Positions 34,259 through 46,629 of a stretch of DNA of 64,000 bases are shown here, piece by piece. Under the pieces are notes generated by a model, which ran no database searches, was not told the DNA's origin, and saw only the letters and a list, made by a program, of their open reading frames with translations. The DNA comes from Poecilobothrus nobilitatus (Eukaryota; Arthropoda; Insecta; Diptera; Dolichopodidae). The stretch's first letter is position 1; each line of letters starts with the position of its first letter. The stretch is taken from positions 100,163,956-100,227,955 of the forward strand of contig OX352772.1 in the NCBI GenBank assembly GCA_947095535.1, given 5' to 3'. Position numbers and translations under genes: made by a program.

Positions 34259-35813
34259 GAGGAAGAATACAGTTGCCTTTGTCAACTCTTAGATACCCGT
34301 ACCATCCGTTAGTATGTTCATAGCCTTTCACTCTGCTTATAATATTATTTTTTTAATTTTTTAGTATTTTAAAATAATATGGGTGAATTTTATAATTTCT
34401 AGAACTATGGGTTGTACATATGTATATTCAAACTATATGTTTTACATTACCATACAGTACCATTTAATACTAAGCGGCAAATGTATATTAAATTACAAAA
34501 TAGCAAATATAATTTTAATTATTACATTATATTAATGCGCACATAGTATATTTATATTGTTATAAGTATATCGCCATACACTGCAATGTTTCTTTTCATC
34601 AAAATATTTCCATTCATACAATAATTTCTATAAGAACCATAAAATACATATATGTATGTAAATACAGCGCAATATAATATACATCTATACTCTTAGCATT
34701 CATTTAACAGTGACATTTATACGATATGTAAATAAACATGATATTATATAAGTATAAATGTATATCAATATCATATAAATAAAATTCTTCAAACAGTTAC
34801 GTTGTTTATTTATTTACATTTTTTTGTACTACGCATTATATCCTCAACAATTTCAAATTATCGAGTAAAACAAAATGCAAAAAATTCGTTAAAGAAATTT
34901 GTTAGAAAATTCAACACTTTCGTCAATTATAACACTTTCATCAATTATAAAGTAACCCTATATTATTCAAAAAAGTTGTTAACAGAAATAAGAGTATTAT
35001 GTTGAAGCTTTAGTTTTTATGTATTACTTCAAAAAAAATTTAACAGGTGTTCAAGTTACAGGTGTTTAAAAATAGCAAAGTTTCAGTTTTTGACCCCTTA
35101 CAGCTTCTAAACGGAGGGTGGTAGAAAAAAAATTCTGAATTGACTCATACTTATTTTCAAAGATCTAACTTCTGTCAAAATGTCCAACTTAAATCGTTTA
35201 AAAGATAGAAGGGTTAAAGGATTTTCCAATAATTCAGTTTCGCATAACGGTAAATTAAGACACCGTATAGCACAAGTATATATTTATTATATACATGTTT
35301 GTAAAGATCATAATAGCACCTATCGTTTGGAATTTTCAGATTGACGATATACCTTATAAAGCTTGTGTTATAATAATTTAAATATAGAGATTTTTCGAAC
35401 TTTGGGGGGCTGTAGTTCCTTAACGGGTGGAGCTACAGAAAAATTAATATTGTCATAAAATTAATATTTTTATGATATCTATCAGCAGTTAAAATTTCAT
35501 GGCTCTATTTCAAAAAAATTGTGGAGATCTAAAAGTTAGTTGTTCGGAAGCTACCCGAAGTTTTGGTCGGAGGTCAACCAAAAAAAATAGGGAACCTACA
35601 AATTGTTGTAAGAATATTTTGTGTAAATTTCAAAATTCTAGTTTCCTTAGTTTTTGAGTTAGCATGCTGACAGGCGGACGGACGGACGGACATGGCTTAA
35701 TCTACTCAGAATTTGATTCTGATCAGAACCATACCTTTGAAGGTATACCTAGCTCGCTTATTTCGGGGTGTTAAAAACGGAGGAGTAATTTTATTATACC
35801 CGATACTTATTGT
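34259..35813 (-). mobile_element. DINE-A copy 4
   Basis: Minus-orientation DINE-A with 3' terminus, hairpin and (GTCC)n complement (about 35671-35694). Its left subterminal repeat is lost at the junction with the DINE-B flank. Duplicate of the copy at 16735. Confidence 0.75.
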
Positions 35814-35907
35814 AAAATTGCAAAATATTTGTATGTTTAGGTTTGAATTTATATGCCAAACGAATTGTGGCCTACGATGCATAGGCCAGTTTCGCATTGA
35901 CATTTTT

Positions 35908-38012
35908 ATTATACCCTACACCTAAAGTATAGGGTATATTAACTTTGGTATGGTGTTTGTAACCACCAAAAGGAAGCGAGTTAGATATGGACATGTATAT
36001 ATATTCTGAATCAGGATCACCTCCTGAGTCGATTTAACGATGTCCGTTCGTCCGTCCGTCCGTTCGCACGATAACTCAAAAACTAAGAAAGCTATCTTGA
36101 TGAAATTTATATAGTAGGTTACTAATTACAAAAGGAAGGCTAAGTTGAAATCTGGACAAAATCGGTCCATGGGTTCGGATTCTGGAAGCTTCGGAATGAT
36201 TGAGCAAACGACATTATCTCCAAAACCAACAAAGATAGAATCTTTAAATTTTATATAATGATGTTCCTTCCTATTCAATTTATGTCTCTGAAATTTAAGA
36301 GGATTTGGTCCATGGGTTTGGATTTTGGAAAATTCCGAATGAGCACCAGAGCAAATGAGATTACTTCCAAAACCAATAAAAATATAACCTTCAAATTTGG
36401 CAGAGTGGTGTTCTTTCATGTTTAATTTAAGTCTCTAAAGTTTGAAAGGATTTGGTCCATGGGTTCGGATATTGGAAGCTTCCAAACGAGCGCCAGAGCA
36501 AATGAGATGATCTCCAAAACCAACAAAGATAGAACCTTTAAATTTTGTACAATCATGTTCCTTACCGTTCGATTTATGTCTCTGAAATTTAAGAGGATTT
36601 GGATTTTGGAAGCTTCCGAACGAACACCAGAGCAAACGAGATTATCTCCAAAACTAACAAAGATAGAACCTTTAAATTTTTTACAATGATGTTTTTTCCG
36701 TTTGATTTATATCTCTGAAATTTAAGAGGATATGGTCCATGGGTTTGGATTTTGGAAGCTTCCTAACGAGCCCCAGAGCAAATGAGATTATCTCCAAAAA
36801 CAACAAAGATATAACCTTCAAATTTGACAGAGTGGTGTTCTTTCATGTTTTATTTAAGTCTCTAAAATTTGAGAGGATTTGGTCCATGGGTTCGGATATT
36901 GGAAGCTTCCGAACGAGCGCCAGAGCAAATGAGATGATCTCCAAAACCAACAAAGATAGAACCTTTAAATTTTGTACAATCATGTTCCTTACCGTTCGAT
37001 TTATGTCTCTGAAATTTAAGAGGATTTGGATTTTGGAAGCTTCCGAACGAACACCAGAGCAAACGAGATTATCTCCAAAACTAACAAAGATAGAACCTTT
37101 AAATTTTTTACAATGATGTTTTTTCCGTTTGATTTATATCTCTGAAATTTAAGAGGATATGGTCCATGCGTTTGGATTTTGGGAGCTTCCGAACCAGCGC
37201 CAGAGCAAATGAGATTATCTCCAAAATAACAAAGATATAACTTTTAAATTTGGCAGAATGGTGTTATTTCATGTTTGATTTATGTTTCTGAAATTTGTGA
37301 GGATTTGGTCCATGTGTTCGGATTTTGGAAGCTTCCGAACGAGCCCCAGAGCAAATAAGATTATCTCCAAAACCAACAAAGATAGAACCTTTAAATTTTT
37401 TACAATCATGTTCCTTGCCGTTCGATTTATGTCTCTGAAATTTAAGAGGATTTGGTATATGGGTTTGGATTTTGGAAACTTCCGGACGAGCCCCAGAGGA
37501 AACGAGTATATCTCTATAACCAACAAAGATAGAAGTTTTATTTTTGGTACAAAGGTGTTCTGTTATGTTTCCTTTTCTGTAAAATTGGAAACTGACATTT
37601 GAAAGAATTTGAACCATGGGTTCGTATTTTGGAAACTTCCGGACGAGCACAAGAGGAACGAGCATATCTCCAAAACCAACAAAAGTAGAACCTTTAAATT
37701 TATTACAATGGTGTTCTGGCATGTTTTCTTTATGTTCCTGAGAGGGATTCGATGAATTGGAGTGGCAATTCGGGTACCTGACACACACCTCCAAAGGACT
37801 AACAATCTTCGATATTAATAAAGATAGAAACTTAAAGTTTTTTACAAAAGTGTCAAGCATATCCCAAGAGGATGCTTCTTTTACGTTCCTGAAATTCGAG
37901 TTGAATAAGACACAAAAGGGAAGAAGTTCAAACAGCTGCCAAAAAAACTTATGGATTTTTAATTTAATTCGAATTATTCAGGAATTAATAAGTCGGTTGC
38001 ATCGACTTACTG
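35908..38012 (+). mobile_element. DINE-B copy 2 (with expanded tandem repeats)
   Basis: Left subterminal repeat ataccctacac (35911-35921) forms a hairpin with agggtat (35931-35937). It has a (GTCC)-rich tract at about 36043-36064 and the stem-loop aagtcg...cgactt near 37990-38008. The right subterminal repeat present in copy 1 has been deleted. The central array is about twice as long as in copy 1. Non-coding; the open frames inside follow the array. Confidence 0.7.
36160..37700 (+). repeat. 147-bp tandem array with a three-monomer higher-order unit
   Basis: Monomer marks lie near 36190, 36333, 36480, 36614, 36760, 36907, 37041, 37187, 37334, 37480 and 37637. Lengths are mostly 146-147, with regular 134-base monomers. 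The series 134+146+147 (427 bases) occurs twice in a row from 36480, and about 300 bases (36446-36745 and 36873-37172) are nearly identical. Confidence 0.85.
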
Positions 38013-38017
38013 TTACA

Positions 38018-39775
38018 TTTACTTGGTTTTTAAACTAAAAAGTAAAAACAAATTTTTAAAACACTGCAAAAAAAATGATGAGGTGTGAAATAATTTAAAA
38101 AACATACTGAATGAATGTAACGGAAATATAGGTCAATCAGTGTCATTTGCTGATATTTTAGAAAGCAAAAACGATAGTGTGAATGAACTTTCAATTGAAA
38201 TGAAAAAAGATCTACCTTTATTAATTAAACCAAAGCAAAAGCAAAAAAGTGTATTAACAAAAAAAATTAAATATGAAGGTAGATCCAAAATATTTAAAAA
38301 TAAAAAATATTGTAAGTAGAATTAACGGCGATATTTTAATAGAAACGGACTCAAAAGAATATCGTGAAAAAATTAAAACTGAACTCGAAAATAAAATGAA
38401 AGAGATCTATGATATCAAAATTCCAGTTTAAATAAAACCGAAATTTGAATTTGTGCATATGAACAATAAATTTACTGCAAATGAGATAATAGATAAGCTA
38501 AAAAAACAAAATAGCTTTATGGAAATGAGTGAGTTAAAAGTAATTAAATTGAACTCGTTAACGAAATATAACAAGAATGCAAAATGCAATAATTGAAGTG
38601 GATAGAGAATCTTTTTCTAAAATAATGGCCGGCGGGAAACTATGTATTGGTTGGGAAAGATGCAAAGTGTGTGATGCTATCACTGTAATGAGATGGTATA
38701 AATGTAAAGGTCTCAATCATAAATCGGCCGACTGTACAAATACAGAAAAGTGTCTCAAATGTCACAAAGACTATAAGACAACCGATTGTGATAAGCAGCA
38801 GGAAATTAATAAGTGTATTAATTGCAAATCAGCCAATGATCAATTTAAACTGGGTTTAGAGATAAATCATAAAACTTTTAGCAAATTGTGCCCTGTGTAT
38901 GTGAAAAAACTAAGCGAAAGAAAACAAAAAATTGAGTTACTAGCAAAGAAAAGTCAAAGAAAGTCAAAGGTGTTGGAAAAATACCAAAAGGTGGTGCCGA
39001 GCATGGCTGAGCAGTGCATAGCAGTTATTGCTAATAGCTATGATATTAGATATGGTGAAAAAAATATTAATAGTATAATGGAAGCTAAAAAAAATAATAA
39101 TGACAATGACAATAACAATAATAATAATAATAAAAAAAGTTTATTTTCAAAATTAATGCAGTTGAGTAGAAATAAATCTGGCAAAACTAATAATTTCAAA
39201 GATAATGGTAATAGAAGTTCTCATAGTATGAAGCATCAAGAAAGCATGTCTGCCAATGAAAAAAAATAGATCAAAAGGGTTTATAAATAATGATTACCCA
39301 AATTGGGTTAAAGCAGAAACTATTAACATACAAAACAATTCTAAACCAGACAAAATATTTGATAAAGATAAAAGATAAGTTTTTAAGTACAGAAGATAGC
39401 AGGACAAGTTTTGTCGACTTCTTGGTTCCACCAATTGTTGGATTAATCAAAAATGCGGTTGAGACTGGTGAAAACACATATGCCTTATCTAGATTAAGCA
39501 CAGAATTTATAACAATGTGGGATTATTTTTGTCATACTTTCATGATCAAGATGATATTTGTTACAATGGAACTACTCAAACTAGTCTGAAAGTATTTATT
39601 CATCAAGAAGGGCTGCCAAATAACTTTAAAGAACTTTGCAAGCTGTACTTTACTTATCATGAATTCACTGGGATACCTAAAAAGGAAGTACATATTTTAG
39701 GAGACATATTGATAATAAATACAGAGAGCATCTACAAAAAATTAGAGAGTCTTGGCAAAATTATATGATTAGCAA
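38018..39775 (+). pseudogene. LINE-B ORF1 (5'-truncated) with CCHC knuckles and a C-terminal extension
   Basis: ORF1 of a Jockey/CR1-group LINE. SVSFADIL and the KVDPKYLKIKN domain come in broken frames. Then 38577-39269 is open for 230 codons: EVDRESFSKIM, IGWERCKV, a knuckle with Trp for the first Cys (WYKCKGLNHKSADC), CLKCHKDYKTTDC, INCKSAND, then poly-Asn and a basic tail. After a stop a further conserved part follows in two frames (39290-39768): PPIVGLIKNAV, LSYFHDQDDICY, FIHQEGLPNN, FTYHEF. That part recurs in LINE-C. ORF2 starts about 50 bases downstream. Confidence 0.75.
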
Positions 39776-39824
39776 ATGATGATGATGATAAATATGATAA
39801 TGATGGTAAATAGTAATAAATATA

Positions 39825-41987
39825 GTGCATTTTAATGCTAGAAGTTTAAGAAAAAATATGACGGAAATCGAACTTTTTGTTAAAGACATGATAAATATTG
39901 ATATCATGATTGGTGAAACATGGCTTTATTCAGATGAAGAAAAATGTTTTAATATTCCTGGATATTCAGTATATTTTAATTCTAATAATGAATCTAGAAG
40001 AGGTGTAACTGCAATTTTTATTAAGATGAATATTCAGTATACGGTTTTAGAAGTCTCTGAACAATTCAATACTATAATTGTTTCATTAAATAACACTTCT
40101 CCATCCGTAAAAATTGCAGTTTGCTACAAAAAACCAAGTGATAGCAATAGTGATGTTTTGGTAATCTGGATTTGATTTTTGATGAACATAAAAATATAGT
40201 GCTGATAAATGATATTAATATCGACTTATTGACAGACACAGAGCTCTCCAGATCGTAAGAATTTATGTAAGAATCTAATGGAGTTACTATAAGAAACAAA
40301 TTAAGTTATGAAACTGCTTCTAGAGTGACTGAAAATTCTTCTACGATTATTACTCATATTCTATCAGACCTAGAAAAGTTTGACTTCGATATTAAGCTTC
40401 AGGATATAGTGAATCTAGATCATAAAGCTATTTGTATTAAATTAAATGAAGTTTTAAACAAAGTTGAACCTATTTTTAAAAAAGATATCTATGTCACAAA
40501 TTATAGAAAATACAAAGAGAATGTAAGAAAGCTGCTTGAAACAAATAAATGTGATTATGTGGATGACTCTTTTAAAAATATTACAAAAAGCAAAGGTGAA
40601 CTCTACAGTTAAAAAGCACAGAAGAGTGAGAAATAACAATCATTGGATGACAAACGAATTATTGAATATGATCAAAAAGAGGGATAACCTGTTTAAAAAA
40701 TTAAAAAAGCAGCCTTACAATGTAGAAATTCAAACAAAAGTTAAAATGCAAAAAAACAAGGTTACCTATGAAATAACTAAAGCCAAACAGAATGATTTTA
40801 ATGATAAATTACAATCAGCTGGGGGTGACCAAAGGAAAACTTAGAAAGTACTAAATTCTAGTTATACTGGATTTCTTGGTGAAAGTTGTAGGATTTGATC
40901 AGAATCAATTTGGTTTTCAAAAAAAATGTGCACAGACTCTGCAGTCCTAGAATCCACTAACTCAATTGTAAATAAATTGGATCAGGGAAATTAGGTATGC
41001 TCTGTATTTGTTGATCTAAAGAAGGCCTTTGATACAGTGAATCATAATATTTTACTTAACAGATTACACGAAATTGGAATAAGGGGTACAGCTAATAAAT
41101 TACTCTACTCATATCTTAATAATAGGAAAACTATTGAAAAAATTAATGGGATTTTTAGTAATGAGAATTATATAAATATTGGTGTTCCTCAAGGATCGGT
41201 ACTAGGTCCTACACTATACTTACTTTATATTCATAATGTCCAGTATGCAACTTTGTGGGTTGACTATAAGATATTTGCGGATAATACTCTACTAATTTAC
41301 AACGCCAGAACATGTGACGAACTAGAAAGTTCTATAAATACTGATTTGAGGACATATGAAAATTAGCTTATAGGTAATAAATTAACTACAAATGCGGCAA
41401 AAACAAAATATTTAGTACATAAAATAAGAAATAAAATTGATATAAATCCAAATTTGTTGGTAAATAAAATTTAAATTGAAAGCGTTACTGCATATAAATA
41501 CCTTGGGGTTGTAATTGATGTAAAACTGAAGTGTGAAGACCATATTAATAGGTTAGCAAAAAAAATTTTGCCTCTGCTGGGTGCCTTCAAAAGAAGTGGA
41601 ATTATAATGAATAAACAAACTGCAGACAAAATATATTACTCTCATATTATCTCACACATCAGATATAATTTATGTAATTGGTTCAGCTGTTCATCATGGT
41701 TGAAAGATAAAATTTGTGTTTTAATAAGTATAGCCATAAAATTCTTACATAAATACAACTGGCTTACTCCAATTCAAAAAATTTTTAAGCGTACAGGCTA
41801 CCTGAGGCTACCCGATCTCATCATCTTGGAAAAATATAAACTAATTTTTAAATTGGAAAAAGGGGTGTACAAAAAAAATATCTTAATAACTAAAATAAAT
41901 AATATTCATAATTACAATACGAGAAGGTTGATCACCAATTTCGTCATCAATAAGAATTTATAATAAACTGCCGATGGATTTAAAGAG
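39825..41987 (+). pseudogene. LINE-B ORF2: endonuclease and reverse transcriptase
   Basis: The endonuclease opens with MHFNARSLRKN, IMIGETWLYS and GYSVYFNSN (39825-40175), and the rest is frameshifted to about 40470 (THILSDL). The linker follows (HWMTNELLNMIKKRD, VTYEITKAKQNDF, 40536-40844). The start of RT is deleted near 40850-40920. RT resumes with FVDLKKAFDTVNHNIL, GVPQGSVLGPTLY and the active-site box FADN, where the second Asp is Asn (41037-41366). The C-terminal part YKYLGVVID to 41963 is readable. Jockey/CR1-group by its motifs; inactive. Confidence 0.8.
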
Positions 41988-42136
41988 AAGTATTAAATTG
42001 GATGTGTTTGTCAAAAAACTAAAGTATTTATTAAACAATAATTCTTCTTTTGGACAGTATACTGCAGGAGTGATGTTCAAAACATGTATAAGGTTATGAA
42101 CTATTATAATATTATTTAAGAAAAAACATTGTTGTA

Positions 42137-42230
42137 TACCTAAGTATATTTTAATAAATAATAAAAAATAATAATACTATTAATAATAATAATAATCATA
42201 AAAGTAATAATAATAATAAAATTAATTATA

Positions 42231-42276
<46 letters not shown>

Positions 42277-42340
42277 TAATTATATTAATAATAGTAATGT
42301 TGATAATATTAATATTAATAATATGCAAAATAAATTGGAG
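42137..42340 (+). repeat. AAT microsatellite joining LINE-B and LINE-C
   Basis: The 3' end of LINE-B is AT/TAA-rich and passes without a break into an AAT tract that in frame encodes the poly-Asn of LINE-C ORF1 (YINNSNVDN follows). The two elements are thus joined within the microsatellite. Confidence 0.75.
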
Positions 42341-43106
42341 ATAAAAAAATTGAAACGAAAACAGAAATCTAATATAAAACCTATTAACGGTAAAAAAAGC
42401 AGTGTTATACTTAAATTATTAACTTTCAAAAAAAAGAAAAATATTAACAAGAAAATTTGCACAGTTCAATAACAGTTATAGGTAATAATAAATTAATTTC
42501 TGATAAAAAATTCCAAGATATAGTGTCAACAGATATCAGCAATGAAAATTATCAAAGTGAAAATAATAGCAATAATCAAAATAATAATAATATCAACAAG
42601 AACAAAAATGCTAATAATAATAATATGAAGATTCATGAAGATAATGCTGAAGATGAAAGCCAATTAGAAGTTCCAACATCTAAATATGCTAATTGGATTA
42701 TGGGTGAAACGATAAATCTGGGAAGCAGTGATATTGAAATGTCTAATAGAAAAAGCTTTATAAATCACTAACTCCACCGATTGTCAGATTAACAAGAAAT
42801 GCAATTATATTATGGTGACAATGTTTATGCTACTTCTCGATTAAGAGAACACGGAATGTACAACAATGTTAGATTGTTTTTATCGTATTTTCATGATCAT
42901 GAGGATATCTGTTATGAGGGTATGACGCAAACTAGTCTAAAAGTGCTTATACATCAAGAAGGATTGCCAAATAACTATCAAGAACTTTCTAAGTTTTACT
43001 TTAGTTATCATGAAACTATAGGAATATCTCGAAAGGAAGTGTTCTACCTCATCTTAGGAGACATGTAGATAATAAATACAGAGAACATCTGCAGAGAATT
43101 AGAGAA
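42341..43106 (+). pseudogene. LINE-C ORF1, C-terminal half
   Basis: Follows the poly-Asn tract: a basic stretch (KKLKRKQKSNIKP), an Asn-rich open frame 42457-42771, then the conserved C-terminal part YATSRLREHGM, LFLSYFHDHEDICY, LIHQEGLPNNYQEL and FYFSYHETIGISRKE (42799-43068), which parallels LINE-B 39290-39768. Frames break near 42440, 42770 and 43067. The knuckles and everything upstream are missing. Confidence 0.65.
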
Positions 43107-43108
43107 TC

Positions 43109-45098
43109 ATGGCAAAATTATATGATTGGAATACCATTATGCTGGGTAACCTAATGAATATGAGGATGGTGCATTTTAATGCTAGAAGTTTGAGAAAAAA
43201 TATGTACGAGATAGAAACATTTATAAAAATTAAAGCTGGTTTTGATATAATCATGATTGGAGAAACTTGGATATATTCCGAAGAAGAAAAATACTCTAAT
43301 ATTCCTGGATATACAGCATGCTTTATCTCTAATAATTCTCGCAGAGAAGGCGGGCCTGCAATATATGTAAAGCGAAATATTAGTCATAAAATTTTAGAAG
43401 TATCTAACTCCTTCAATACTATTGCAATTTCTTTAGAAGATACCAAGCCTACTATTAATGTCACCGTGTGTTACAAAAGCTCGAATGAAAACAATAAGGC
43501 ATTGATAGCACATCTAGATCAGCTGTTTGTTAAGTATAAAAAGATAATTGTGATTGGTGATACTAACATTGATTTACTCTTTGAAACGGATGTAAGCAGG
43601 ATGTATATGGATATGCAGGATGTTAGCTCGGGTAATATAAAATATATAAATGATGTTAGTAATGCTACAAGAATTACATCAGACTTAGCTACATTAACAG
43701 ATCATGTTCTTTCAGATCTAAAGACTGATCGATTTGGTTTTGATATCACTGTATATCATAAAGCAGTCTGTGTTGAAGTTAAAGAAGTTCTCAGAAAACT
43801 TGAAACGATGGTGTACAAGCAAATAACTCATACAAACTATGATAAATGAGACATTGTACAAGTGTGAAGAACAGTAGAATTAGAAAAAATAATCATTGGA
43901 TGTCGAAAGAAATCTTAAAGCTAATTGAATCCAGAAATAACTTATATAAGAAATATAAGAAGTATCCTAATAATGTGAAGTAAAAGCTAAATTACAATGG
44001 TGTAAAAAATAAGGTTAATGCAGAGATAAAAAAAGCAAAGCAAACATATTTTAATAGAAAATTCCAAGCAGCTGACTCAAATACTAAAAAGATATGAAAT
44101 GTCTTGAATTCTCAGATTGTAAACCAAGAATCAGATTGTAACAAAATAATTAAAGAAATACTAAAAGAAATAATTAAAGAAATAAAATAGTGAAATGTTA
44201 AATAATAAAAAAGATATAGACAACAGCTTTAATGAGTATTTTAGTAATGGTGGTAAAAAAGTAGCAGATAAAATTCAAACTAAAAAGTAAATATAATAGA
44301 AAACACAATAAATGAACTTTCCATGTTCCTGGTACATACTAATGATCAAGAAGTGTATAATGTTATTATGAATCTAAAATATAATTCACCTCGGTCTGAT
44401 AACATAGCAGCAAAAGATTTCCAAGCTGGGATTTGGTATCAATCAATTTGGATTCCAAAAATCGCATTGTACTGATCTAGATATCAACGATTCTGTAAGA
44501 TCTATTATTGATAATCTAGATAAAGGAAACTATGTATGCTCAGTCTTTGTTGACCTAAGTAAAGTATTCGATACAGTCCATCAAATATTTTTGAATAGAG
44601 TATATGAAATCGGAATAAGAGGGCTACCTCATGAATTACTGAGAGCTTATTTGCAAAACAGATTTATCAAAACCAAAGTTATTGGTATTTACAGTAATGA
44701 ACGTGCCATAAATATAGGAGTGCCACAAGGGTCGGTTCTTGGTCCTACATTATATATATTGTATGTACATAATATGCAATTTGCTAATATAAAAGCTGAT
44801 TATAAAATATTTGCTGATGATACATTGCTTATCTATTAAGCAAAAAATGCAGAGTTGTTAAAATAATTGGTCAATGAGGATTTGAAAAAATATATGAAAT
44901 AAGTAAATGGAAATAAATTAACAGTGAACATTGAAAAAACAAAGAACATGATTTTTAAATGATTAAATAAGCCGGGTATCAATTCCAAAATTTGTATTGA
45001 TAGCAGAGAAATTATAAGAGAACAAAGTTATAAATATCTCGGTATTGTAATAGATGATAAATTATCCTGGAATGATCATGTTGATTGTATATTAAAAA
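43109..45098 (+). pseudogene. LINE-C ORF2: near-intact endonuclease, broken RT
   Basis: 43109-43849 is open for 246 codons and holds a full AP-like endonuclease: Asn in VHFNARSLRKN, Glu in MIGETWIYS, the Asp and Asn of IVIGDTNIDLL, and the Asp-His pair in LTDHVLSDL. The linker (43850-44280) has stops. RT shows FVDLSKVFDTVH, GVPQGSVLGPTLYILY and an intact FADDTLLIY box (44591-44839), then YKYLGIVIDDKLSW. The element is cut at 45098 by DINE-A5. The endonuclease looks better preserved than anything else in this LINE. Confidence 0.8.
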
Positions 45099-46622
45099 CG
45101 AGGAAGAATACAGTTGCCTTTGTCAACTCTTACATACCCGTACGAACCGTTAGTATGTTCACAGCCTGTCACTCTGCTTACAATATTATTTTTTTAATAT
45201 TTTAGTATTTTAAAATAATTTGGGTGAATTTTATAATTCTTAGAACTATGGGTTGTACATATATGCAAACTATATGTTCATATGTAAATTCTTCAAAAGC
45301 AGATTCTAACCTTCCATATAACGATTATCAATCCAAAACTTTTTCAAATATTCTATAGTACCATTTAGTACTAAGCGGTATATGTATATTAAATTACAAA
45401 ATAGTAAATATAATTTTAAATATTATATTATATTATATTGAAACATTCCATTGACAGAATAATTTCTTATAAGTACAATAAAATACATATATGTATGTAA
45501 ATACGGCGCTATATAATATACATATATACTCTTATCATTCATTCACTAGTGACATATACGATATGTAAATAAACATGATATTATATAAGTATGTATATAT
45601 ATCAATATCATATAAATAAAAATTATTCAAGCAACCGTTATGTTATTTATTTATTTACATTTTTTTGTACTACGCATTATATCCTCAACAATTTCAAATT
45701 ATCGAAATTTGTTAGAGAATTTGAAAAAATCAAGTAACACTTTCGTCAATTATAAAGTAACTCTATATTATTGAAAAAAGTTGTTAACAGAAATAAGAGC
45801 ATAATGTTGAAGCTTTAATTTGTGTGTATTACTTCAAAAATATTTTAACAGGTGTTCAAGTTAAAGGTGTTTAAAAATAGGAAATTTTCAGTTTTTGACC
45901 CCTTACAGCTCCTAAACGGGGGGTGATACAAAACAATTTTTGAAATGACTCATACTTATTTTCAAAGATGTAACTTCTGTCAAAATTTCAATTTTCCAAC
46001 TTAAACCGTTTAGAAGATAGAAGGGTTAAAGGATTTTGCAAAATTTGAGTTTCGCATAACGGTAAATTAAGACGCCGTATGCCACAAATATACATTTTTT
46101 GTATATATACTTTTAAAGCTAATAAAAGTAGTAATCGTTTGGCGTTTTCAAAATGAAGATATACTTTATACAACTTGTGCTATAACAATTTAAATATAGA
46201 GCTTTTTTGAACCTTTTGGGAGCTGTAGCTCCGTAACGGGTGGGGCTACAAAAAAAAGTTATAAAAAAGAAATTAAATATTTTTGTGAGATCTATTCGCA
46301 GTTAAAATTTCATAGCTCTATTTCAAAAAAAAGGGGGGTCTAAAAGTTAGGTGTTCGAGAGCTATCCTACGTTTTGGTCCAAACTCAACCAAAAAAAATG
46401 GGGAACCTGTAAATTACTCCCAGAATATTTTGTGTAAATTTCAAGATTCTAGCTTACTTAGTTTTTGAGTTAGCGTGCTGACGGACGGACGGACATGGCT
46501 CAATCGTCTTAGAATTTTTTTCTGATCCGATCCATACCTTTAAAGGTATATCTAGCTCGCTATTTCGAGATGTTACAAATGGAGGAGTAATTTTATTATA
46601 CCCGATCCTATCGTACGGGTAT
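45099..46622 (-). mobile_element. DINE-A copy 5
   Basis: Complete minus-orientation copy. The 3' terminus cgaggaagaatac is at 45099, followed by hairpin and right subterminal repeat. The left subterminal repeat cgtacgggtat is at 46612-46622. The (GTCC)n complement is short (about 46479-46496). It truncates LINE-C on the left and abuts the gypsy remnant on the right. Confidence 0.8.
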
Positions 46623-46629
46623 AAAGATA

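Noticed and set aside
36160..37700. Regular repeats resembling a CRISPR array
   Set aside because: Monomers are contiguous and about 147 bases long, with no short repeat-spacer structure, in eukaryotic DNA.
36126..37860. Many overlapping open frames on both strands in the 147-bp arrays (also 18326-19456)
   Set aside because: They repeat with the monomer, occur on both strands at once and lie inside non-coding DINE-B elements.
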